A stretch of 64,000 nt of DNA, taken from contig OX442429.1 in NCBI GenBank assembly GCA_949361645.1, positions 5,007,167 to 5,071,166 on the forward strand. Direction: 5' to 3'. The DNA comes from Spongilla lacustris (lineage: Eukaryota > Porifera > Demospongiae > Spongillida > Spongillidae). The translations under genes and the position numbers were made by a program. Of this stretch, positions 41,555 through 52,848 are shown piece by piece. The notes below the pieces were generated by a model. That model searched no databases and was not told the DNA's origin. It saw nothing but the letters and a program-made list of their open reading frames with translations. The first letter of the stretch is position 1. Each line of letters opens with the position of its first letter.

Positions 41555-44500
41555 ATGGCAGTACGCATTCAGAAACAAGAATTGCAAGAGTGCAGCAGCA
41601 GTGGCACAATGTACACAGCGGTAGGTCCCGACGAAAGCCACAACCTTTCTCAGGTGACACGGGAGACTGACCGCACAAGTAGTACCGCCCGCCGCTGCCA
41701 CGATCGTGGAAACTTGGGCTACGACGCGTCGAACGAAAACGCCGGTGGCTTAGCGGCTGATAGTCCTTCGAACGGTCTCCTAGCCAGCCTGCCGAGCACC
41801 AGAGCCCGTGCTCGTCGAATTGCGAGCGATGGTGTTGGAAGCCACACGTTCTTCCCGTTCCGTTCGATCGAATGTGATTTTAGATTTCAAAATGGTCACG
41901 CGCCCAGCGAGATACCTCGCTTAACTGAATCCGGTTACGAACTGGAGCTTGAATATAGCGTTGAAGCGATTGAGAAAACACAGAAAACATCGTCGCAGAC
42001 GTACGGAGATGTTATACCACTTCGGGAGGAAGAGCGACTTTTGAACCGGGATAAAAGCGAGGAGTTGCCGCTGACGCAAGCGAAGGTGCGGTGGTCCAGT
42101 GTACTCGTTCATAGGTAAGCGTCTATGTTGTTAAAATCAGTGGATGCTAAGTATATATATACATGCAGGTTGAGGAAAGCAAGGATCGCTGTTCTCACGC
42201 TGATTGTAGTTGCATCTGCAGTGAGTTCCCTGCCTATCTAGAAACAATTCAAATCACTTTGTTTGCTGCCGGTTGCAGGTGGTGTTCGCTTCAAATAAAA
42301 CAGAGCGGACTGACCCCGCATTTGTCACCCTCGATAAGAATATACACAGTATCCTTCGTTGAGAGATGCATGGTTGCCATTCGTCTCCATGGTGTACAGA
42401 ATTTCCCCTCAATCTCAAATAACCTTAATATAACATTAGCTGAATGGTACAATGATTCCAATGTGGAAAAGTGGAAGTTTGTGACCTTGTCACTTTATGG
42501 TCCATTTCAAGGTATGTATGCATGCATTCATGGGTACAGACAATTAGTTTCAGACATACATGTAGGGGAGGAGTGGGTTAGTTGAGCCACTTTTTAGGTT
42601 TAGGTTTATTCTGCCTCTGAGGATTGGTATTAAGCAGAGGTTAATTGTCTGATGTAAAGGGGCATCACTTGGGTACATGTCGTAGGAATGTTAGAGACTG
42701 GGGATGTACGTGAGAATAGGGACATTATTAAAAATCAACAGGTGTCAAATGGCACAACTAACCCAGCCAAGTGGGTTAGTTGTGCCAGGTACATGGGTCA
42801 GGTGAGCCATATGCTGCCTTCAGTCAAAGTTAGTTGCATTGCACAATAATTGCTAACATAAGTAGGCCTAGGCCTTATGTTGTTAAATCATTGATCAAAG
42901 CAAATTCATACACTAATGCATGACACTTTTTCAACGACAGCTCTTGAAATTGATCAGCAAGTGTTTTTAACGCAATTCATAGTCATTTTTCCTTTTAGAA
43001 ATAAAAACAGAATGCTTCTGCGATTGCTGCATAGCCAAATAAGCATAGCTCACTATTTCTGATACATAAATCAATAAATCATTTTAATGCCATACAATTG
43101 CAGCTAAAGCGTATGGCTCAACTAGCACCCCGTGCAAATGGCTCAACTAACCCCACTACTAACTTTTCCTGTAACTAGCTAAGTTGTATAAAAAGGAAGC
43201 AAAGTATAGAATTTATTATAAACATAAATATAGCTGCATACATGTACTTTCAAACACCCAAGACTGAAACAAGAATATAGTCATTGTGTAGAAATTATGA
43301 GGGCACAAACCGTAAAAACAGAATTTCACTCTGATCATCAAAACTCTTATTTTTGAATTTCACATTCTGATGAATACTAAAACAAAATCCTAAATTAGGA
43401 CAAAAAGCTAGTCATAACACTTAATGCCATAATATGTTAACATAATTCAATTATGTTTCTTCATGGAGCTAAAACAGGGGGTGGCTCAACTAACCCAGTG
43501 GCTCAACTAACCCACTCCTCCCCTAGGACCAATGATATTGATTTTATTGACTCTTGCTAAGTATTTAATAGTTAAGAGACACATTGTCAGTTTAAGGTTT
43601 GATCGAATAATTGATAAGTCAGCTTCGTTTAGCATAGCATACTGAAATGATATCAAATTTTAATCTTCCTTTCCAGTTCTGACAACACTATGCATGATGC
43701 ACGAAGTAGCAGGACACACATTTAAATGATTTCCTTGCATAATCCTCCTGCAGACATATCATACCACTCCTACATCACTAACTCCAGCAGTGAGCCATCA
43801 TGTGCTCAATACCTCTTCCTGTGTGGCCCCAGTGATGCCACTTCCAGTGACTGCCCAAACGAGGTGTGCGGCACAATGCACATACTTTTAAAATGCATGT
43901 ACATGCATGTACATCTTTCCACTTTCTGTGTCCATTGGTAATTTTACTCTCTTTTACAATAGGTATCGGATGGTATCCCCTCCCCCCCCCCCTCCCCCCA
44001 TTGCTTGTGACACCTGCATTCATATTACATGTGTACCCCATCTTGCACAATTGACCATTGTACCAGTGTACTCTGGGTAAAGAAATAAGCAGTATGGGCA
44101 AACTAGTGATACTCTCTCATACAGATGGAAGCCAATTGCAAATCTGTAAAAATAACTGAAAGCTCTGACTACACGACTGTCACAAGAATCCTTCAGCTCA
44201 ACAGAAGGTTTGTTCTGGTTTCCTGCACAATTCTTTCATTTCAGTAATATTTTTGAATTATCATTTTCATTTTCTTTCCAGTGCTAGCCCCTTCCATGTG
44301 CATTTTTCTTCACTTCATCAAAAGAGGATAGGGTTCCAGGTGACCATACGAGGAGAACTAGTCAGTGAAGTTGGACAGGCTATTTTAGCTGCATTCATCC
44401 TGATATTTGTCTACCTTTTAATTGGATTTGAAGTACGTTGACGATTGGTAGTACACATAAATACATGTGTACATCACTATTGTACCTCAGCCCATCAAAA

Positions 44501-45902
44501 GCCTCTTCATGTCTTAGGTTATCGACCGAACATTGGCAGCAATGATTGGAAGTAGTTGCGTTTTAGCTGTTCTCTCTCTATTGAATAAGGTTTGATAGCA
44601 GCATTGAACAGTTATATGTATCGTTGTAAATCATGTGCACACGTGGTCACTGGAGTAAACTGTATGCTGTCGGTCACACAATCATGTTAATTTAAGCACC
44701 ATTTCTTGCTTCAAAGAGGCCATCTTTGGACGTTGTTGTGAGCTGGATTGATTTGGAGACAGTCAGCTTGCTTCTGGGAATGGTATGTGAGACGTTATCA
44801 CCAGATGGTCTTACATGGTTCCCTTTCAGATGATCCTGGTGGGAATATTTTCAAAAACAGGCTTTTTTGATTTTGCTGCTGTGAAGGTGTGTTTTTCTGA
44901 ATGGCCCTATTTGAATAGATATTGTGGGCTAGCATGATTTTCATATAAGGCTTCCATTCAATGGCTAAAAGTACCTGTGTTGACATTCAATCAGAACATA
45001 GCATTCAGGCTGTGCTTTTGAAGTATCTTCCAACACAGGTTGATACTTTTTTTCTGTGTTAGGGTTTTTCCCCCCTTATACATAAGAGGAAAGGAATATG
45101 ACACCATGATGCAGAAATATTGTATTTAAAACTGTACTAATCTTGCCATTTATAATGAAAATTAATTTAGGATTCATCATTCTTCCATAGCTATGCATTT
45201 CCCTTCACTTCCTCAGGCCTACAAGGCAGCCAGGGGACGGGCATGGCCACTCATTCTACTCCTGTGTGGCTTTTCAGCCTTTTTGTCAGCATTTCTGGTC
45301 AGTACTGTAAATAATGGCTCTAATTGGAAAACCTCTCAACAGTAACACCTAAGTAACAACACCAAAATAATGGTGGTCTATCACTGTCTATGGCAATATA
45401 TATGTATTGTGGTTTGACTGTGCATGGGAAGATGGCCTGGGTGCTAACAGTCACTATTGTATTGCTATATTCTGAATGGCATCTCCTTACCACAGGACAA
45501 TGTGACAACCATCCTGCTAATAGTACCTGTATCTATAAGGTCAGCTAATATAATTTAGAATCATGCCATTTTATTTTACAGGGTACATGTTTGATTTTGT
45601 TGGAATCAATAGTGGCAACATGGTGTTGTGAAGCGTTCATGGGTTAAACTGTTTCCTCTTACCTACGCTTAGGCTGTGTGAGGTCCTTAACCTGGACCCT
45701 AGGCCTGTATTAGTGGCTGAAGTGATATTCTCTAACATTGGAGGGACAGCAACAGGTACATTATATGCTATTGTGATTGCATAATTTTTCCAATGGAAAA
45801 AAAAATTACATTTCATGCCAAAATACCGGTACATGAACAAATTCAAAAGCAATATAATTTCCTTCATGCAAACTATGGCAATTCCCAGAACTGTAATTAA
45901 TA

Positions 45903-45954
<52 letters not shown>

Positions 45955-48900
45955 TCTACAGCTGTTGGAGATCCTCCCAATGTGATAATTGTTGCCCACA
46001 AGAGTATTATTGAAGCTGTAAGTGCACAGACAGCAGGTTAAGTGACCCGTATTTTAATCAGCATGCCATTGGTTTGTATTGTGTGTGTGTGTGTGTATGT
46101 GTGTGTGTGTGTGTGTATGTGTGTGTGTGTGTGTATGTGTGTGTGTGTGTGTGTGTGCTGCATGGAAGGTATCCTTTTGAACTACTAGGAGTGCACACAA
46201 ATTATAGGCCATATTACAATGCCTACGCAAGATTTCAACCTTTAATAATCAATAATGTACTGTAGACTGGATGCTTTCCTTGGGCAAGCTGAATTGCATG
46301 TATGCTAGGACATTTTTAAGTATTATTGGGCATGTAGGGTTTTCTGTATTGGCATTATATAACCTCTTTTATTGTACTAAAATAGGGTATCAGTTTCTCT
46401 GAGATAACGTTACACTTGTTTCTGGGAACTATATTTGTAATGGTCACAGCATTTATAACTCTAAGGTGAGGTTTAAAAAAAATACTTGTGTTCATTGAGG
46501 GAATCTTTATGCTCTCTCTCTCTCACTTAGTGTGATGTACACACACTGTTTCCAGTATGTTATTCTTAAGAATAAGGATCTTCCACATATTGCTGGTGAG
46601 TATAGGAAGTTAATGAATTACAATGATTTAAAGTCGGGTTTTTTTAAATTAAAAGTCTTTAAAGGATTTTATAGCAAAATGAATGCTATTTAGCTTTTTT
46701 GCAGTGTTCAAAATTGTGAATTTTGTTTCTCAATCAACTCACTTATACCCTGTGTGAATAAACAATATCATTGCATGAAAAGCAAAAGAATGTACCCACA
46801 AATTCATTTAATGGATCAAAAATTAATTATTGCAGATTCTAACAACAATCATAGTAATATTGTAAAGCATATATTTTTTATCATGGAGATGTGCTTTTAT
46901 TATACAGAACCTACTGTGTATTACATAATGATATTATCCTTGCTATTATAATTATCAAATGATTTATCATAAAACACAGAATTGAAACGTGAAATCAGTA
47001 TTTGGGTGCGCACAGCCAAGCAGCTCCCTGCAGCATCTCCTGAAGAGAGAGCTGTTCAAGAGGCACTGAATGCAAAAGCCATAGCAGTCAAACTGCTCCT
47101 TCGTCAAGAGGAGCACAGAAGGTTAGCACCCAGATCATAGTGGATGGTATGTTGCTGTGCAAGCGAATACAGTTAAATAACACATTGATCCAGAATCACA
47201 TATATTAACCTTCATTCACATGATTAGAAAATAATGCAGCAATCCTGCACTCACAAAGAGCCCTTTGTTGCAAGGATGCCTTTTCGTAGACATGAACTAT
47301 ATACATACGATCATGATGTCATTATCCATTACCCTTTTCCTTTGATCAAAGTTCAATGCTGACTACGGAGTCATGGCAGAAGAATCTGTCTGAACTGGAA
47401 CAAAATCATCGCATAACTGACAAGATCCTACTTGTCAAGTCCATTGCTGTGCTGGTGACTGTGGTCATCCTGTTTTTCCTGTCAAATATCATCCCAGATT
47501 TTGAACTTGGCCTAGGTCTCATCAGTTGCAATGGTCCCATTATTACTGCTCATGTGATGAATGTTCATTTCAGGTTGGATTGCCATATTTGGATCAGTGG
47601 TGATGATGATTCTGTCGGGCATCAAGGATCTGGAGGAGGTGATGCACAAGATTGAATGGTCCACACTCCTCTTTTTTGCAGGGTTGTTTGTCCTCATGGA
47701 AGTGAGTTTAGGCCAGCACACTAGAAATGTGTCTGCTTTATGGAAACAGTGTCTTCTCACAGCAGTAGATGTTTATTCATTTAGGCAGACCTTGGTATTC
47801 ATGCTATGTTTCAATTTCATATTTGTAAAATCATACTCAGCTTAAAATGCTGGATTATCCATCTTACTTCTCCCTCCTCTCTTTTTCAGGGATTGAATCA
47901 AATGGGCTTAATCTATTTTGTTGGGATGAAAATGGTTGACAGTATTAAGGTTACCATTTGGCAGTTCAAATTTTTTTAGTCTTACTTTTTTTCCCACCTT
48001 AAAGCTGGTTCCAAAGGAATACCAAATGCTGGTTGCTATAGTGGTCATTGTATGGGGTTCTGCATTTGTGTCTGCCTTCATTGATAACATTCCATTCGTC
48101 ACAACTATGGTGAGTATGGAAATAGAAGCATTGGATTGAAGGTTGTGTTCTCCACAAAAGATTCCTGTGATAGTTGAATTAGCAGAGTCTCCAGAGGTTT
48201 GCTTATCTCTTAGGCCTCTGGTATGGGCCCTGGCTCTTGGAGGATGTCTTGGAGGTGCAGTAACAACAATGTTTTTGCAACATTTGCATAGTTACTCAAG
48301 AACTTGACACATGAATTTGCTACCTTTGTTTTATGGCTTTGATAACTTAAAATAAGTATCATTCCCATAAAAAGGAAGCAAATTCATGTGTACTAGTGGT
48401 ATTCCATCCCATGTCATTCCTGATTTGTGCACAGGTTAACCAACATTTATATAGTACCAGTTTCCTAAATTAGCTCCATTTTAACTATAACTTGTAATTA
48501 TGATCCTACTAGTACAGTACATGAAGAAAATTAATCCCATTATGTGTAAATAACACAATGAAGCAATGATCAATTCAATGCCTTTTAGGGTGGAGTTCAG
48601 CTGTGCATTGTGTGCAAGCCTTTTCAAATAAACGACCAGGAAGCAAACCCCTTTCAAGTTCTTTTGTAAAGGCTATAGTTGTGTGCTGCCTCAGTTTTGG
48701 GGCACATTTCACCAAATAAATTATATACATTATACAATAATCATATTTATATTATATTATTATATTATAATCTATTATACAAAGTGTTGTATTGTGCCAA
48801 CTACTGTTCTTTATTTTAAAAAATTGGGAAGGGAGAGGAGCAGAAATATAGTAAAAGTTAATTCCAGGGAGAAAGAATTAATCCTCCCTGTTCAAGGTTT

Positions 48901-49202
48901 GAAATTTACTGCTCGACTGACATGGATGTTACTTATTTCTGCAGGCAATGCAACACTTATTGGTGCCTCAGCAAATGTTGTATGTGCTGGCATTGCTGAA
49001 CAGAATGGATACAAGGTATCATTCTGGTACTTCATGAAGTACGTTCTGTATGGGTCTGATATTGCCTGCTGTTTGAATAATAAACCACAATAGGATTGGT
49101 TTTCCAATGATGGTTTCAACTGTATTCACTGCCATGATATACCTTCTCATTGCACATGCTGGTGCTAAGTGGAATGCTCCTGACTACAGTAAATGTGTCT
49201 GA
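41555..49202 (+). CDS. OCA2: OCA2/P-protein-like transporter (complete, 23 coding exons)
   Basis: Exons, all phases consistent: 41555-42114, 42169-42220, 42304-42511, 43754-43863, 44125-44207, 44282-44432, 44518-44589, 44717-44782, 44830-44886, 45217-45297, 45496-45539, 45673-45755, 45962-46017, 46386-46465, 46531-46595, 46980-47121, 47352-47515, 47574-47701, 47890-47949, 48005-48109, 48161-48254, 48945-49038, 49094-49202. Product 887 residues; human OCA2 is about 838. The cytosolic N-terminus has an acidic dileucine signal EEERLL (about 158-163), the kind that sends vertebrate P to lysosome-related organelles. A luminal loop with N-glycosylation sites follows, then about a dozen membrane segments of the ion-transporter (ArsB/NhaD) superfamily. 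Twin signatures: [17 protein letters not shown] (exons 12-13) and [20 protein letters not shown] (exons 21-22). Vertebrate OCA2 is a chloride conductance that sets melanosome pH; here the likely role is anion transport in an acidic organelle. Confidence 0.93.
42565..43523. mobile_element. TA-flanked transposon in intron 3 of the OCA2-like gene
   Basis: 959 bp with perfect 26-bp inverted ends (42565-42590 and 43498-43523; they contain GTGGGTTAGTTGAGCCAC), flanked by TA on each side (42563-42564 and 43524-43525). The core motif GGCTCAACTAACCC or its complement recurs inside (near 42773, 43118, 43138, 43482). No ORF. TA duplication and size suggest a non-autonomous Tc1/mariner-type element. Confidence 0.9.
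45911..45946. repeat. (GT)n in OCA2-like intron 12
   Basis: GT repeat just before the acceptor of exon 13 (exon starts 45962), so repeat length could affect the 3' splice site region. Confidence 0.95.
46079..46157. repeat. (GT)n with TATG interruptions in OCA2-like intron 13
   Basis: Interrupted GT repeat of about 78 bp. Confidence 0.95.
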
Positions 49203-49269
49203 TGCCAGAGTACTGTTTAGTGTGTTATTAATTATTTTCTCTGTTCTATTTTATGTGCATAACATTTTG

Positions 49270-49275
49270 AATAAA
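49270..49275 (+). terminator. Poly(A) signal of the OCA2-like gene
   Basis: AATAAA 68 bases after the stop codon. A sense retrotransposon fragment begins about 10 bases further on. Confidence 0.7.
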
Positions 49276-49285
49276 TAAGTGTTTT

Positions 49286-50022
49286 GTGGAGTGCACTACA
49301 GTAGACACTCCTGACTTCACATGGCAGCAGGCAAAACTTAGTCTAAGTCGTGGTGGTCTAGGCTTGCATCGTGTCTCCTACCACTCTCCTGCAGCATATT
49401 TAGCCTCAGCTGTCAATTCAGGCTTATCTTATGAGGTTTGTAGGTACTTGCACCACTCTGTAGACCTTTATAATAAGCTTGTTGATCCACTAGACTCACT
49501 TACTTCTGATTCTATTGACAACAGCTGTTCCACATTCACTCAGAAGTTTTCCTGTCAAAGAAAATTGAGGATTGTCAGTTCAAGATACTTTTTGATAACT
49601 CCACTCCAATCGACAGAGCTCGTCTATTATCCGTTTCATCACCCCATGCCTCAGCTTGGCTATCAGTTACTCCATCCCCTAGCATGAGCCTTCACTTGGA
49701 GCCTTCTGAATATCAGGTGGCGATAAAATGGTGGCTCGGTATCCCAGTTGCTCAAGGTCAAAATTGCTCTCAATGTAAAGCTGCTTTGGATGCTTATGGC
49801 CATCATGCTCTAAGTTGCAAGTTGTGAGGTGATGTGTTTCTCGTCATAACAGGTTGAGAGACATCTTCAATGATTTTTGTCACTCTGCATGTCTTGCTCC
49901 ACAACTAGAGATGGGTGGGTGGTCTAGGGATCGTACTCGTCCAGCTGATGTTCTTGTTCCAAACTGGGTCCTGGGTAAGCCAGCAGCTTTTGACCTGTCT
50001 GTCACATCAACGCTAAATGCAC
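49286..50022 (+). pseudogene. Non-LTR retrotransposon fragment, plus strand
   Basis: TWQQAKLSLSRGGLGLHR (end of RT/thumb region) is followed by frameshifted SEYQVAIKWWLGI, ALDAYGHHALSC (zinc motif) and RPADVLVPNWVLGKPAAFDL (endonuclease core). It stops abruptly at STLNA, 50022, without its 3' end. Confidence 0.85.
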
Positions 50023-50043
50023 AATATATATATTTTTTGGTTT

Positions 50044-50985
50044 ACCAAGGGCCCAATTGGGTAGCAAAATGTCTGTGGGGCGTGAGTGGTCATGGTCTGA
50101 AGTAAGGTTGCTGCCCATCTCCACCTTCACACTCAAGTGGGCTCTACGGCAAGTCTCCACCAACACATTGTGCAGATGGTTGTGACGGATGACCACATCT
50201 CCTTTTTTGCATGTTGTAGCGTGGTGACCAAGGGGATCTAATGCACTGTGAGGGCATAGGGCACACTGGAAACCATTAGAGGTGTCCAAACCTAGCCACC
50301 ACTTGACCGCTACCTGGAATACTGAAGGCTCAAGATGAAGGCCGAGACCTTCAGAATTAAGGGACTACAGACAGCCATGAAGCAGCATGTGGGGATGAGA
50401 TAGACAACAGACGAGCCTTATCAGCAGCAGAAGAAGCAACAGAATGCTATTGAACTGATGGGTATCAATCTTGCTTGAAAGTTGCTTTTGATGGACTGGA
50501 GATGAAACTAAACCATCAGTCTGAATCGCATCAGAAGGAGATACGGATGCATTAAATGTCTGTACTGCATGAGAGACATGGTGGTCTGATATGGAGCCAT
50601 AGCCAGAGGAGCATAGAGATGCAATGAATGCTGCAGGTGAGTGGCGGGACAGAGACCTCATGTCCAACCCTCCTTTGCTTAGGCTTAGCTGGGCTTGCTG
50701 TCAGGCAACATCAGTTGTATCAATTGCAGTGCATGATGAAAAACATCTACGAACATCTTCATCAAAAAGCTCAAGAGAAGCCATAACAAGCGAAGGAGGA
50801 GTGGCACGGGCTAGATGTGCAAACTGACAGAACCTGCCACACATACGCAGTAGTGTTAAAGCAACCTGAGGGTCCACTCCACCAACTTCCTCAAGTCTTT
50901 CAAGCAGGGGGGTCTTGCCTCTAACCTCTTCCTGGAGACAAAGGCTGAGCAAAAAATCTTTGTCATCTATTGGAATTCTCAAGAT
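50044..50985 (-). pseudogene. Non-LTR retrotransposon fragment, minus strand
   Basis: Reads from 50985 downward: VALTLLRMCGRFCQFAHLA, FDEDVRRCFSSCTAIDT, AQLSLSKGGLDMRSLS, and in another frame CALCPHSALDPLGHHATTCK and RPTDILLPNWALGKP, where it breaks off. It ends at the same protein position as the plus-strand fragment facing it. An internal in-frame stop lies at about 50700. Confidence 0.85.
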
Positions 50986-51059
50986 CTCAATGCTGGGATT
51001 GACATTAGTATATTCAATTCAAGAATCTTGATATTACGTTTCCAATTAAATTACATTTA

Positions 51060-51230
51060 TCTTACTGTATTTGACTATCCAGAAAAGTTCAAAGTGTGTT
51101 AGTGTGCCAGTCAGTACATTGTCAGTATATGTTAGGTTGTGTTGTTAGCCATATATGTTAGTGTACTTATGCTATTTATGATGTACATGTGTATATTATG
51201 TATTAAAGCAACAGACTATTTATATAACAG
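51060..51230 (+). repeat. Non-LTR retrotransposon 3' UTR relic
   Basis: GTGTGTTAGTGTGCC...GTATATGTTAGGTTGTGTTG and GTTAGCCATAT match the 3' UTR after the ORF at 30400 (30420-30477). No coding part is attached. Confidence 0.75.
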
Positions 51231-51614
51231 AATACGTAATACACTTACAAAAGTAAAAATAAATATAAATACAGGATAATCATAAAATAAAATACAACGG
51301 AATAAATACCATACTTAGGCACATGCACACACATAATAACACATACATATTCTATTCATAAGCTGATGTGGGTAGTCCAGCCCCATCATCCATGTGCACT
51401 GCACTTCTCCATTTCACTCCGCTTCCTCGTATATTATGTATTATGATTTTTATGTTATTATTTTTTATTATTATTAATTGTGTATCTCAAGTGTGAGTTA
51501 ATAAAAGATTCTATTATTATTATTATTATTTTTCCTTAATACATTTTATTATTTTAAATTATATATAATGATTACAACATGTATACACCACTTGAAAAAC
51601 ATGCAACTACTATT

Positions 51615-52183
51615 TCCTACATACACAGTCAGGATGGATGAAGCTCTCTTGCCAGGAGTGCCCTAGCAATGGACTTCACCAGATGGAGGTTAAGCCTGCC
51701 ATATACATTGTATGTCTGCCACCACTAATGCCTTTGGCCTGGACTGGCTGATGGCAAGGTGGGATGCAAGCCTGGAGAATGTTCCTTGAGCAACCTCACC
51801 CCAGTTGCCATATGTTTCTACTGCCAAGGGTGTGCAGGCCCACCCTAGCTCTTGACATTTGGGGCTATTGGCCTGCAACTTCCGATTCTCTGCTACAAGT
51901 GCTGCAGCACCAACCACTTGGCATGACTCCCCCAAGATGACAGGAGTGAGTGGAGAGGTCACTGTGATGTCCATTGCTGCAGGTCTACCTCTGTCCCAAC
52001 CTGTCACAAGCAAATCAGCAGGACGTTGACGGTTGTGATCTCTTGTGAGACCATGACCCTTTTCCACTGCAACGGACAGGTGGGCTCGATGGAAGAAATC
52101 TGCAAGCACATCGCGCATCATGTTATGACGTATGACAACATCTCCCCCATGTCGACATGTTATTGCATGGTGACCTAGTGGGT
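51615..52183 (-). pseudogene. Non-LTR retrotransposon 3' part, flanked by (AAT)n on both sides
   Basis: On the minus strand the copy begins exactly after (AAT)n (52184-52195) with DPLGHHAITC, includes RPADLLVTGWDRGRPAAMDITVT (split here by reading, endonuclease core) and LGWACTPLAVETYGNWG. A small insertion near 51705 shifts the frame just before YGRLNLHLVKSIARALLA. It ends near 51615; a second (ATT)n lies at 51517-51532. Confidence 0.85.
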
Positions 52184-52241
52184 CATATTATTATTATTTT
52201 AAAAATATTACAGAATACATAATACATTCAAGTACACTAAT

Positions 52242-52535
52242 TTACAATGGCTGCCTGGCAATCATTGCTCTGGCATGTTGCCTCTGCAATGTGATGGCCA
52301 ATCGTTGGTATAATTGGTTGATGACACATGATTTTGCCTGGCCAGTGCGCCCTGAAATTCTGTCCGCAAGAGTGGCGAAATCTGGTCTGCTCTCCAACCC
52401 CCATCCACCAAATGTTTCTACTGCCAAGGGTATGAACAGAATGTCAGTTCTGATTGTGATAGGCCTCCAGATATTTTGTGTTCTTCTGCTCCTCCCTCCA
52501 ATGAGCTGCACAACGCTTTTCAGTCTGTGAGTGGT
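52242..52535 (-). pseudogene. Non-LTR retrotransposon 3' fragment, second subfamily
   Basis: VVQLIGGRSRRTQNI, RTDILFIPLAVETFGGWGL and LYQRLAITLQRQHARAMIA, ending at a stop at 52242. Same subfamily as 27293-27516. The frame is open over about 90 codons. Confidence 0.8.
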
Positions 52536-52848
52536 TGTACAGTAATAGATGTGATAGTCCTATATTTAGCACATGCATGAACAATGTATTGTCCTACAAT
52601 GTGTGCCAGCTAAATACAGGACTATTTAGTTTTTCCTTATCATTCACCCCTTGTTTCGGTGCTTATTACACCACTATTGCCTTCAAATCCTATATACCAC
52701 CAACTTTCTCATAGAGTTTTTATTTACTTGTAATGAATATACATCCGGCATGCACATATCATGCACGCATGTACATTTGTGCAATTATGTATGCAATTCA
52801 TGTATTGGGGGATCCATTTGGTGCATGCTGTGCGATCCTCACGTGACT

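Noticed and set aside
52651..52848. Upstream start for the secreted protein (407-codon frame)
   Set aside because: The added 66 residues would bury the signal peptide; the ATG at 52849 or 52858 places it at the N-terminus.
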